Shown piece by piece: positions 32,943 to 40,311 of a stretch of DNA of 52,252 nucleotides (positions within the stretch are counted from its first letter, which is position 1; each line of letters begins with the position of its first letter). A program made the translations under genes and the position numbers. The DNA is taken from NCBI GenBank assembly GCA_028343855.1, contig JAOLZN010000009.1:1-52252 (forward strand), written 5' to 3'. The notes beneath the pieces are model-generated. The model was not told where the DNA came from. It ran no database searches and was given only the letters and a program-made list of their open reading frames with translations. Source of the DNA: Candidatus Nitrosopumilus sp. GTDB taxonomy: Archaea > Thermoproteota > Nitrososphaeria > Nitrososphaerales > Nitrosopumilaceae.

Positions 32943-33809
32943 ATGAAAAAGTTAGCTAGTATGATAAAATCAAAAAAACCTCTTGTCATACCAGGTGTAT
33001 ATGATGCAATTGGAGCAAAAATTGCAGAGAAGGTTGGGTTTGATGCTATGTTTCAAACAGGTTATGGAACATCAGCAACATTATTTGGAATGCCAGATTA
33101 TGGATTTATTGGTGCAACTGAAACAGTTGATAATGCAAGAAGAATATCAAATGCAATTTCAGTTCCACTTATTGTTGATTCAGATACAGGGTATGGAAAT
33201 GCACTAAGTGTTTGGAAATTAGTAAAAGAATTAGAATCTGCAGGTGCTGCAGGTATATTTCTAGAGGATCAAAAATGGCCTAAAAGATGTGGACATATGC
33301 AAGGAAAAGAAGTGATACCGCAAGAAGAATATACTGAAAAATTAGGTGCTGCAATTGATGCAAGGGAAAATAAAGACTTCATAATTGTTGCCAGAACCGA
33401 TTCAAGAGCAACAGAAGGACTAGACAAAGCAATTGAAAGAGGACTTCAAAATAAAAAAACAGGTGCTGACGCAGTATTCATTGAAGCCCCAAAAACATTG
33501 GAAGAAATGAAAAAAATAGGAAAAGAAATCAATGCACCACTAGTTGCAAATATGATTGAAGGAGGAGCAACTCCAATGAATTCTGCACAAACATTAAACA
33601 AAATTGGATTTAACATAATCCTATATCCATTATCAGTATTATTTGCCAACACTTTTGCAACAATGAATATTTTACAAGAATTAAAAAATTCAGGAACTAC
33701 TTCAAAATATAAACAAAAAGTGGTAAATTTTGATCAATTTAATAATTTAGTAGAATTAGATAAATTCAAAAAAATGGAAACAAAATACAAGTTTACAAAA
33801 AGAAAATAA
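32943..33809 (+). CDS. Isocitrate lyase / PEP mutase superfamily enzyme (methylisocitrate lyase-like)
   Basis: 288 residues, TIM barrel. The catalytic motif KRCGHM (in EDQKWPKRCGHMQGKE) and the metal-binding DSDTGYGNA are present. The Cys of K-R-C-G-H is the acid/base of isocitrate and methylisocitrate lyases, and its presence argues against PEP phosphonomutase, which carries a different loop. The family also includes oxaloacetate-acting and carboxy-PEP mutase enzymes, so the substrate is open. It sits 38 bases downstream of padR on the same strand and could be its target. Confidence 0.8.
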   Translation: MKKLASMIKSKKPLVIPGVYDAIGAKIAEKVGFDAMFQTGYGTSATLFGMPDYGFIGATETVDNARRISNAISVPLIVDSDTGYGNALSVWKLVKELESAGAAGIFLEDQKWPKRCGHMQGKEVIPQEEYTEKLGAAIDARENKDFIIVARTDSRATEGLDKAIERGLQNKKTGADAVFIEAPKTLEEMKKIGKEINAPLVANMIEGGATPMNSAQTLNKIGFNIILYPLSVLFANTFATMNILQELKNSGTTSKYKQKVVNFDQFNNLVELDKFKKMETKYKFTKRK

Positions 33810-33829
33810 AAAATTTCAAGTAAAGTTAA

Positions 33830-34117
33830 CTATTCTGCGTTTCTCTTTACTTCAATTTCTATTGTTGAAACATTACGTGTTCTACCATCTTCTGATTCCA
33901 AAGATTCTGAATCAATTTTGATATTTCCAATAGAATATCCGGCATTTTCAGTTTTTCGTGCAACAATTTGAGCTACATCTACAGCACGACCTATGCTGAG
34001 TCCCCTAGCTTTGATGTTGACAGAAGGTACATTTGCTAATTGAATTAGCGTCGATGTCACATATGCCATCAATGGTTTTTTCCCAATGAATATGGTGTCT
34101 CTAGTTTCAGTGGACAT
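33830..34117 (-). CDS. albA: DNA/RNA-binding chromatin protein Alba
   Basis: 95 residues. Opens with DTIFIGKKPLMAYVTSTL, containing the paired lysines equivalent to K16/K17 of Sulfolobus Alba that contact nucleic acid, and continues with ARGLSIGRAVDVAQIVARK. An abundant chromatin and RNA-binding dimer. The upstream CTTTAAATTAT on the minus strand (about 34138-34148) is centred ~27 bases before the ATG and closely resembles the ferredoxin promoters, consistent with strong leaderless expression. Confidence 0.93.
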   Translation of the reverse strand: MSTETRDTIFIGKKPLMAYVTSTLIQLANVPSVNIKARGLSIGRAVDVAQIVARKTENAGYSIGNIKIDSESLESEDGRTRNVSTIEIEVKRNAE

Positions 34118-34228
34118 GGATAGTATAGTATTTAACGATAATTTAAAGTTAAAATTGATTTTTTTTAAATAATATAAAAATTTGAAAAAATCTAAGGTTA
34201 TTAACTTGAAAATGAATTTAAAAATAGT

Positions 34229-34765
34229 TTGAAAGATATTTTGAAAATACTTGAATCAGAAAATTCTCAAGAAAAAATTAGAATTTTAGAGACTTTACAT
34301 AATACAAATAATGTGCAAATACTACAACAAATTATTTTAAGATTAAATGATGACAGCATTCAAGTTAGAGGAGAAGCGTTTAATGCACTAATATTGAATC
34401 AAAATAAAATTTCAAAAATTCTAATTGATAATCTTAAGTCCACAAATAAAAATATCAAAGGTTTCATAGCGCTAGTATTAGCAAACAGAAATGAAAAAAG
34501 TGCAATTCCAGAAATAGTTAAACTTGTAGATGACAAACATGCAATGGTAAGATCCTGTGCAATTGGATCTCTAGGATATCTAAAAGCAGAGACAATGGCA
34601 GATGTTATTTTAAATGCATTTTCAGATTATAATTTAGATGTACAAAAAAGTGCATTACAGGCAGCAATTCAAGCAAATATTTTGGTTACAAAAGAAAAAA
34701 TTAAAGAAATTTCAAAAAATGATGATCAACAAATTAAAAATCTATTATTAAAAATAAAAAAATAA
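34229..34765 (+). CDS. HEAT-repeat protein
   Basis: 178 residues from a TTG at 34229; the frame is open only back to a TAA at 34202 with no better start. At least three to four alpha-helical HEAT/PBS-type repeats are visible, for example LNDDSIQVRGEAFNALILNQ, LVDDKHAMVRSCAIGSLGYL and AFSDYNLDVQKSALQAAIQA. These are protein-interaction solenoids, sometimes associated with phycobilin-lyase-like or regulatory roles. No catalytic motif; partner unknown. It ends one base before the tRNA-Ala gene on the other strand. Confidence 0.75.
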   Translation: MKDILKILESENSQEKIRILETLHNTNNVQILQQIILRLNDDSIQVRGEAFNALILNQNKISKILIDNLKSTNKNIKGFIALVLANRNEKSAIPEIVKLVDDKHAMVRSCAIGSLGYLKAETMADVILNAFSDYNLDVQKSALQAAIQANILVTKEKIKEISKNDDQQIKNLLLKIKK

Positions 34766-34766
34766 G

Positions 34767-34840
34767 TGGACCGAAAGGGATTTGAACCCTTGATCCGATG
34801 CATGCCATGCACCTATCCTACCAGACTAGACGACCGGCCC
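34767..34840 (-). tRNA. tRNA-Ala (GGC)
   Basis: Acceptor GGGCCGG/TCGGTCC with discriminator A, anticodon stem GGTGC/GCATC, loop ATGGCAT, anticodon GGC (complement of 34804-34806), T arm AAGGG-TTCAAAT-CCCTT. CCA not encoded. Confidence 0.94.
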
Positions 34841-34963
34841 AATAATCAGAATACTGATTGAATAATATTTTTTAAATTGGTTATTAACGTTTAGCGATTT
34901 AATTAGTTAGGTTAGTGAAATTATCACAATATATTTAAACTTCAGTGGGATGATTGAATTGTC

Positions 34964-35809
34964 ATGGTAGTAGATAACAAAGCAACCGTCACATATGTTC
35001 AATTAATTAAAGAGGATCTTGTAATTATCAGAATTGTTCCAAAAGATGGTCCAGTTCCAGATTTTCAAGCAGGTCAATTTCTTACATTAGGATTACCAAA
35101 CCCACTAGACGGTGATAAAATTGTTAGAAGAGCATATTCAATTGCATCACATCCAGAAAATAAAGAGTATATTGAATTTGTAATTAGATGGGTAAGAAAA
35201 CCACTTCCAGGAAGATTAACTACTCAATTATTTAATGTAAAAGAAGGTGATGAAATACTTTGGTTAAAACCAGCAGGTAAAGCATTAGGAATTAGTGAAG
35301 AATTACCAAATGGTGAAAAAGATACAAGAAGAATTGTGTGTATTGGTGGTGGAACAGGATTAGCACCATTTGTTAGTTTTGCACAGCATTTTCATGATAC
35401 AAACGATAAAAGGGAAATCGTTATTTTACATGGTGCAAGTTATGTTGATGAATTAAGTTACAAAGACATGTTAACAGGTTTTGAAGATGAAAGTAATGCA
35501 AAAGGTAAGGATGAATGGAATTTCAAATATAGAGCAGCAATCAGTAGGCCACAAGAATGGTTTAACAGAAGTTGGGCAGGTCAAATTGGCAGAGTTGAGA
35601 CATTTCTAAGACCTAGAGATAATGGTTTGTCACCATTAGAGGAATTAGTTGGAGGAAAAATAACTCAAGAAAATACAATTTTCTATGTTTGTGGTTGGCA
35701 AGGAACAATTGATGGAGTAATGGATTTCTTAAATCCAAAAGGATTCGTTACACAACACGATAAACGTGAAGATGGAAGTTTTGAAGTTAAATACGAATCA
35801 TACGGATAA
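34964..35809 (+). CDS. Ferredoxin-NADP reductase-like FAD/NAD(P) oxidoreductase, paralogue 2
   Basis: 281 residues with the same layout as 23911-24753: flavin motif VRRAYSIASHPENKEY, the shared IRWVRKPLPGR, NAD(P) loop CIGGGTGLAPFVSFAQHF, shared HGASYVDELSYK and C-terminal KYESYG. The region after the flavin domain differs (ILWLKPAGKALGI here, TLGDPTGAALL there), which could alter partner or nucleotide use. A TATA-like ATATATTTAAA at 34929-34939 lies ~30 bases upstream of the ATG, as in paralogue 1. Redox partner unknown. Confidence 0.85.
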   Translation: MVVDNKATVTYVQLIKEDLVIIRIVPKDGPVPDFQAGQFLTLGLPNPLDGDKIVRRAYSIASHPENKEYIEFVIRWVRKPLPGRLTTQLFNVKEGDEILWLKPAGKALGISEELPNGEKDTRRIVCIGGGTGLAPFVSFAQHFHDTNDKREIVILHGASYVDELSYKDMLTGFEDESNAKGKDEWNFKYRAAISRPQEWFNRSWAGQIGRVETFLRPRDNGLSPLEELVGGKITQENTIFYVCGWQGTIDGVMDFLNPKGFVTQHDKREDGSFEVKYESYG

Positions 35810-35858
35810 AACTGTTAAAATTAATCATTGAAATATGAGAATATTTTAGAAATCATAA

Positions 35859-36461
35859 TTGAAAACAGCCCTATATCTTGCTCATCTAAATCCCGTAACT
35901 AATGCTCACATAGAGATCATTAAAGAATTGAAAAAAAATGCAGATATTGTAAAAGTAATGCCCGTTATTTTCAAGTATGATGATAGAGAAGTAAATAGTA
36001 AAAGTTTCCCGTTTAATTTTGAAACTAGAAAAAAGATGTTAGAATCAATTTTTGCAGATTCAATTAAAATTACTGATGATTATGCATTTTTAGCACCATT
36101 CAAAAAATATCTTCCACCATTAGTTAGAAGAAAATCATGGAAATTAAGAAAACAAATTCTTAACGGGGTCGAAGGAGATTATTTTTCATATACAGGTGAC
36201 AAGGCAGAAGGATATATGCTAAAACTGTATAGATTAAAACCAAAAATTGGGGAAAGAAAACCACTATCAGCAACATCAGTTAAAGAAAAAATGTATGATG
36301 CAGCACTAGAAAAAAATTCTGCTTGGAAAGAAGATATTCCAGAACAAATAGTCAAAATTATTGAAGAAGAATGGAAAACAGTAGAAAAATATGCAAAACA
36401 AGAAGATCAAACTACAAGAATTGTAGGAATGAAATTTCCTAAAGAAGGGTATTCAAAATAA
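35859..36461 (+). CDS. Nucleotidyltransferase of the cytidylyltransferase/NMNAT superfamily
   Basis: 200 residues from a TTG at 35859. The HxGH-type ATP-binding motif appears as AHLNPVTNAHIEII (N11-P12-V13-T14-N15-A16-H17), and the second signature S-x-T-x-(I/V)-(R/K) appears as LSATSVKEKM (S137-K142). The fold is therefore that of enzymes joining NTP to a phosphate compound (NMN, phosphopantetheine, glycerol-3-phosphate, FMN), but the substrate loops match none I recognise. The middle section (KYLPPLVRRKSWKLRKQI) is unusually basic. It lies 34 bases upstream of ilvE on the same strand and may share its transcript. Confidence 0.7.
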   Translation: MKTALYLAHLNPVTNAHIEIIKELKKNADIVKVMPVIFKYDDREVNSKSFPFNFETRKKMLESIFADSIKITDDYAFLAPFKKYLPPLVRRKSWKLRKQILNGVEGDYFSYTGDKAEGYMLKLYRLKPKIGERKPLSATSVKEKMYDAALEKNSAWKEDIPEQIVKIIEEEWKTVEKYAKQEDQTTRIVGMKFPKEGYSK

Positions 36462-36495
36462 ATAGAGATTAATACAGAATTGATAGAATTTTTTC

Positions 36496-37413
36496 ATGTC
36501 ACTTCCGTTTTCAAAATACGTATGGTTTGATGGAAAGTATGTTCCTACAGAAAAAGCAAAAGTTCCAATAACAACACATGCAATCCATTATGGAACATCA
36601 GTTTTTGAAGGAATAAGGGCTTATTGGAATGGACAAAATCTCAACATATTCAGATTAGATGAACATGTAAAGCGATTTAGAAAATCAGGTCAATTTTATA
36701 ATATTTCATTAAATTTCACAGATGAACAAATTACTAATGCAGTTATTGGTATTTGTAAAAAAAATAAAATCAAAAAATCATGTTATATCAGACCATTTTA
36801 TTTTGTAGGAAACTATGGAATTAATTTACACGTTACAGAAAAAGCCCCAACAAATGTTGCAATTTTTACATTTCCATTTGGAGATTTATTTGATAAAAAT
36901 GGAATAACTGCAAATGTTGTATCATGGAGAAAGTTTTCAGATAATTCTACTCCCACACAAGCAAAAATGGGAGGAAATTATCTCAATTCAATAATTGCCA
37001 CACAAGAAGCAAAAAGAAACGGAGTGGATGAAGCAATTTTACTGGATCAAGATGGAAATGTGAGTGAAGCACCAGGAGAAAACATTTTCATCGTTAAAGA
37101 GGGTCAATTGATTACACCATCACTATCATCTTCAGCATTAGAAGGGATTACAAGAGATGCAATAATAAAAATTGGAAAAGATTTGGATATTGATGTAATT
37201 GAGAGAAACTTCAAAAGAAGTGAATTAATTATGTCAGATGAAATTTTTCTAACAGGAACAGCTGCAGAAATAACACCTGTAATTTCAATGGATTCTAAAA
37301 AAATAGGTAATGGTAAACCTGGAGATGTAACAAAAAAAATGATGCAAGAGTATTCAGACATCGTAATGAATAAAAATATTGATTATGTTCATTGGTTAAC
37401 TGAGGTCTATTAG
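36496..37413 (+). CDS. ilvE: Branched-chain amino acid aminotransferase
   Basis: 305 residues, fold-type IV PLP enzyme. The start YVWFDGKYVPTEKAKVPITT and HYGTSVFEGIRAYWNG are typical IlvE, the PLP lysine is in the AKMGGNYLNSIIATQEAKR region, and EAPGENIFIV and LTGTAAEITPV form the phosphate and substrate site. It transaminates Leu, Ile and Val with 2-oxoglutarate. The Gfo/Idh gene begins on the base after its stop. Confidence 0.93.
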   Translation: MSLPFSKYVWFDGKYVPTEKAKVPITTHAIHYGTSVFEGIRAYWNGQNLNIFRLDEHVKRFRKSGQFYNISLNFTDEQITNAVIGICKKNKIKKSCYIRPFYFVGNYGINLHVTEKAPTNVAIFTFPFGDLFDKNGITANVVSWRKFSDNSTPTQAKMGGNYLNSIIATQEAKRNGVDEAILLDQDGNVSEAPGENIFIVKEGQLITPSLSSSALEGITRDAIIKIGKDLDIDVIERNFKRSELIMSDEIFLTGTAAEITPVISMDSKKIGNGKPGDVTKKMMQEYSDIVMNKNIDYVHWLTEVY

Positions 37414-38349
37414 ATGAAAATAGTTCAAATTGGAACAGGTGGATGGGGGAAAAACCATACAAGAATTTTGTCTGAATTAGGCGTACTTGTGGCAATATGT
37501 GATGCAAATCTTGAAAAAAGTAAAGAGTATGGAGAAAAATATTCTGTAAATTATTATCAATCAATTGAGGAATTATTAGAATCAGAAGAATTTGATGGAG
37601 CGTTTGTTGTCACACCAACATCAACACATACAAAAATTGCTATGAAATTATTGGAATCAAAAAAACATGTTTTTGTAGAAAAACCAATGACATACAAATC
37701 TGAAGATGGTGAAAAACTTGCAAGGTTAGCAGAAAAAAATAAAGTTATTCTGACATGTGGGTATATTGAAAGATTTAATCCAGCAGTGAATGTTGTAAAA
37801 AAAATTGTTAATGAGAAAAAATATGGAGAATTAGTGATGTTAGAGTTTCATCGAGAGAATAGAATGCCATTACATATTAAAGATGTTGGAATTATTTATG
37901 ATACTTCAGTTCATGATATTGATACAGCCAATTGGTTGTTTAATGATATGCCCCAAGTAGTTTTTGCACGTGCAGGAAAAATTAAACATGAACATGAAGA
38001 TTTTGCAAGTATTATGTTAGGATATAAAAATGATAAAGTTGCAATAATTTCTTCAAATTGGATTACACCAAAAAAAGTTAGAAAATTTAGTGCAGTATGT
38101 ACAGAAGCAATTATTTCATCAGATTTTATAACTCAAGAAATCATAGTTGAAAAAAATGAAGAATCTGAAATTATTCATAATGAAAAAGAAGAGCCGTTGT
38201 TGAGAGAAATTCGAAATTTCTTAGATGCAATTGAAAAAAAGACTGAACAAATTGTTAAATCACAAGAAGCGGTAAATGTTACAAAAATTGCAGAAGCGGC
38301 ACTTTTATCTAGTCAAAAAGGAACTCCAATTTATCTGAATTTAAAATGA
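37414..38349 (+). CDS. Gfo/Idh/MocA-family NAD(P)-dependent oxidoreductase
   Basis: 311 residues. N-terminal Rossmann fold QIGTGGWGKNHTRILSELG, then VEKPMTYKSEDGEKLA with the E-K-P of the family, and the C-terminal sheet domain with YDTSVHDIDTANWLF, whose H-D-I-D supplies the catalytic His/Asp. Family members oxidise or reduce sugar C3 or C2 groups, including UDP-sugars. It is followed by a zinc-ribbon gene and a hexapeptide acyltransferase, as in nucleotide-sugar pathways, so a sugar substrate is likely but unproven. Confidence 0.88.
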   Translation: MKIVQIGTGGWGKNHTRILSELGVLVAICDANLEKSKEYGEKYSVNYYQSIEELLESEEFDGAFVVTPTSTHTKIAMKLLESKKHVFVEKPMTYKSEDGEKLARLAEKNKVILTCGYIERFNPAVNVVKKIVNEKKYGELVMLEFHRENRMPLHIKDVGIIYDTSVHDIDTANWLFNDMPQVVFARAGKIKHEHEDFASIMLGYKNDKVAIISSNWITPKKVRKFSAVCTEAIISSDFITQEIIVEKNEESEIIHNEKEEPLLREIRNFLDAIEKKTEQIVKSQEAVNVTKIAEAALLSSQKGTPIYLNLK

Positions 38350-38615
38350 ATAAAACAATGATGGAAATACTAGCATGTCCAATAGACAAGAATCATCCTT
38401 TAGAGTTATTTGAAATTAAACAAAAAGACGATGTAGTGATTGAAGGAGCAATATTTTGTCCAAAATGTTCTAGATTTTATCCAATAATGGAAGAAATTCC
38501 AATTATGCTGCCAGATGATCTAAGAGATAAAAAACATGAAATGGAGTTTTTAAAAAGTAACAAGGATAAATTGCCTGAAAAAATTATTACAAAGGCAAAT
38601 CCATGGCATTTATAG
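38346..38615 (+). CDS. Trm112/UPF0434-like zinc-ribbon protein
   Basis: 89 residues. MEILACPIDKNHPLELFEI and FCPKCSRFYPIMEEIPIMLP carry the C-P-x-x / C-P-x-C zinc-ribbon pattern of Trm112-family proteins. Trm112 activates several methyltransferases that modify tRNA and release factors; bacterial UPF0434 members are stand-alone. Here it overlaps the Gfo/Idh gene by the ATGA tetranucleotide, in a sugar-type operon, which is an odd location for a methyltransferase activator. Confidence 0.8.
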   Translation: MNKTMMEILACPIDKNHPLELFEIKQKDDVVIEGAIFCPKCSRFYPIMEEIPIMLPDDLRDKKHEMEFLKSNKDKLPEKIITKANPWHL

Positions 38616-38618
38616 AAA

Positions 38619-39095
38619 ATGGTAACAAATTTTATTTCTGAAAAGGCAAAAATTGGAGACAATGTCCAGATTTGGCATTTTTCATATGTTGGAGATGATG
38701 TAGAAATTGGAGACAATGTAAAGATTGGTTCTCTTGCACATATTGATTATGATGTAAAAATTGGAGACAATACAAAAATTGAAGGGCAAGCATACATTCC
38801 ACCATTATCTAGAATTGGAAAAAATGTATTCATTGGTCCAGCAGCTGTTTTAACAAATGATCCTTTTCCAATGTGTGATAAAATGATAGGAGTTACAATT
38901 GAAGATAATGCAATTATTGGTGCACGTGCAGTAATCAAAGCAGGAATTACTATAGGAAAAAATAGTGTTGTTGCAATGGGAGCTATTGTAACAAGAGATG
39001 TTGAAGAAAATACTGTTGTTGCAGGTTCTCCAGCTTTTCTAAGATACAGTAGAGAAGAATATGATAAAAAACGAAAAAAATGGATAGATAGTTAA
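38619..39095 (+). CDS. Hexapeptide-repeat (left-handed beta-helix) acyltransferase
   Basis: 158 residues. Repeats of the [LIV]-G-x4 type run from about residue 10 to 130 (IGDNVQIWHFSYVGDDVEIG, IGDNTKIEGQAYIPPLSRIG, IGARAVIKAGITIGKNSVVA). It resembles WbpD-type acetyltransferases, which acetylate an amino group on a UDP-sugar. Placed downstream of a Gfo/Idh oxidoreductase (WbpB-like family), it fits a sugar modification route. Ends 4 bases inside the convergent small membrane-protein gene. Confidence 0.85.
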   Translation: MVTNFISEKAKIGDNVQIWHFSYVGDDVEIGDNVKIGSLAHIDYDVKIGDNTKIEGQAYIPPLSRIGKNVFIGPAAVLTNDPFPMCDKMIGVTIEDNAIIGARAVIKAGITIGKNSVVAMGAIVTRDVEENTVVAGSPAFLRYSREEYDKKRKKWIDS

Positions 39096-39322
39096 AAGTT
39101 TAATTCCTTTTTGAAGATATAGTTTTTTAATTTGGATAAAATTAAAATCCATATTACAACTAATACCAAAGCAACTATTACTTTAATTCCAGATGCTATT
39201 GCCCAATGAAAATCACCAAATTGTTGAATTGAAAATGGACCTAGCAATACAACCATTATTCCACCACCAAGAAGTATCAAAACCCACATTGCAAATAGAA
39301 AACCATAAAGTCCGGATTTCAA
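39092..39322 (-). CDS. Small two-helix membrane protein, function unknown
   Basis: 76 residues with two hydrophobic segments, about 8-30 (FLFAMWVLILLGGGIMVVLL) and 46-65 (GIKVIVALVLVVIWILILSK), and a Lys/Asn-rich tail. The ATG overlaps the upstream glycosyl-phosphate transferase stop by four bases, so it is coupled to it and might be an accessory subunit. No family recognised. Confidence 0.7.
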   Translation of the reverse strand: MKSGLYGFLFAMWVLILLGGGIMVVLLGPFSIQQFGDFHWAIASGIKVIVALVLVVIWILILSKLKNYIFKKELNF

Positions 39323-40311
39323 AGTGAAATACCCATCATGAATGCAGTAATTATAGCTAAGATTCCAGAAAAGAATGTAAGTTTGAAAATTGTAAATCCA
39401 ACTTGTTTTTCAGTTAGTGGGCATGCAGCAAGGATTAATCTCACTAAAGTTACAGGTGCTGTTTTATCATTAGTTGATTTTAATTTAAAATCATCAGTAT
39501 GCTCTACAGGTTTACCTTTAATTTGTCGATGTTCTACTACTCGTTTTACACTAGATAGGAACAAAAATGAATTGATCACAGCAGGCAACAATGCAATTGC
39601 TGCAATAATTTCTACACCTCCAATAATTGCAATTACACCATACATAGCACCAAATGTTAATGCCCCAGAATCTCCAGGAAAAATTTTACTTGGAATTTTA
39701 TGATATTTGTAAAATGCTAATGAAACAAATCCTAGAGGTAAGCTTACAATAGCAATTTCATAATTTTGTAAAATAAATAAGCAGATACTTAATGTGAAAC
39801 TTGCAATTACCATAAAACCGCTAGCAACACCATTTAAAACATCAATAGAATTAATTGTATTTCCAGTAATAGGAATCATAAAAATTATCAATCCAAGATA
39901 AAGTAACGGAATTTGAACATCACCAAATAATGGGAATGCAAGATCAGAATCATATGCACCAAGAAAAATAATTGGGAGTGCGGCGACTGCAAGGGCCACA
40001 GGTTTGAACCAACCTCCCATTACTTTTCTATCATCAACATATCCAATTAGAAATGCCGCGGTAGTTGTAATTATTACTGCAAGGATTTCATTGAGTTGGA
40101 AAAAACCATAAAGAACAATTTCTGAAGCAACAATTCCCAATATTATAGATATTCCACCAGGTCTTGCAACCATTACATTTTCTTTTTTATTCATATCTTT
40201 TACAGTGTAATTCTTTTTTACCAAAATTTTGATTAATGGTGGAGTAGTCAAATACACTACAAAAAATGCAATTAAACAAGAAATAATTGTAGGAATAATT
40301 AATTCAATCAA
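39319..40311 (-). CDS. GT4-type polyprenyl-phosphate sugar-1-phosphate transferase (AglH/MraY-like)
   Basis: 330 residues, roughly ten transmembrane helices, TTG start overlapping the hel308 stop. TINSIDVLNGVASGF corresponds to the N-x-x-D-x-x-D/N-G-x-x-G loop and FPGDSGALTFGAM to the Mg/nucleotide-binding loop of the MraY/WecA/Alg7 family. It should transfer a sugar-1-phosphate, probably GlcNAc-1-P, to dolichyl phosphate as the first step of N-glycan or S-layer glycan assembly. The archaeal AglH-type assignment is inference; there is no murein in archaea. It follows the DNA helicase gene by overlap. Confidence 0.82.
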   Translation of the reverse strand: MIELIIPTIISCLIAFFVVYLTTPPLIKILVKKNYTVKDMNKKENVMVARPGGISIILGIVASEIVLYGFFQLNEILAVIITTTAAFLIGYVDDRKVMGGWFKPVALAVAALPIIFLGAYDSDLAFPLFGDVQIPLLYLGLIIFMIPITGNTINSIDVLNGVASGFMVIASFTLSICLFILQNYEIAIVSLPLGFVSLAFYKYHKIPSKIFPGDSGALTFGAMYGVIAIIGGVEIIAAIALLPAVINSFLFLSSVKRVVEHRQIKGKPVEHTDDFKLKSTNDKTAPVTLVRLILAACPLTEKQVGFTIFKLTFFSGILAIITAFMMGISL

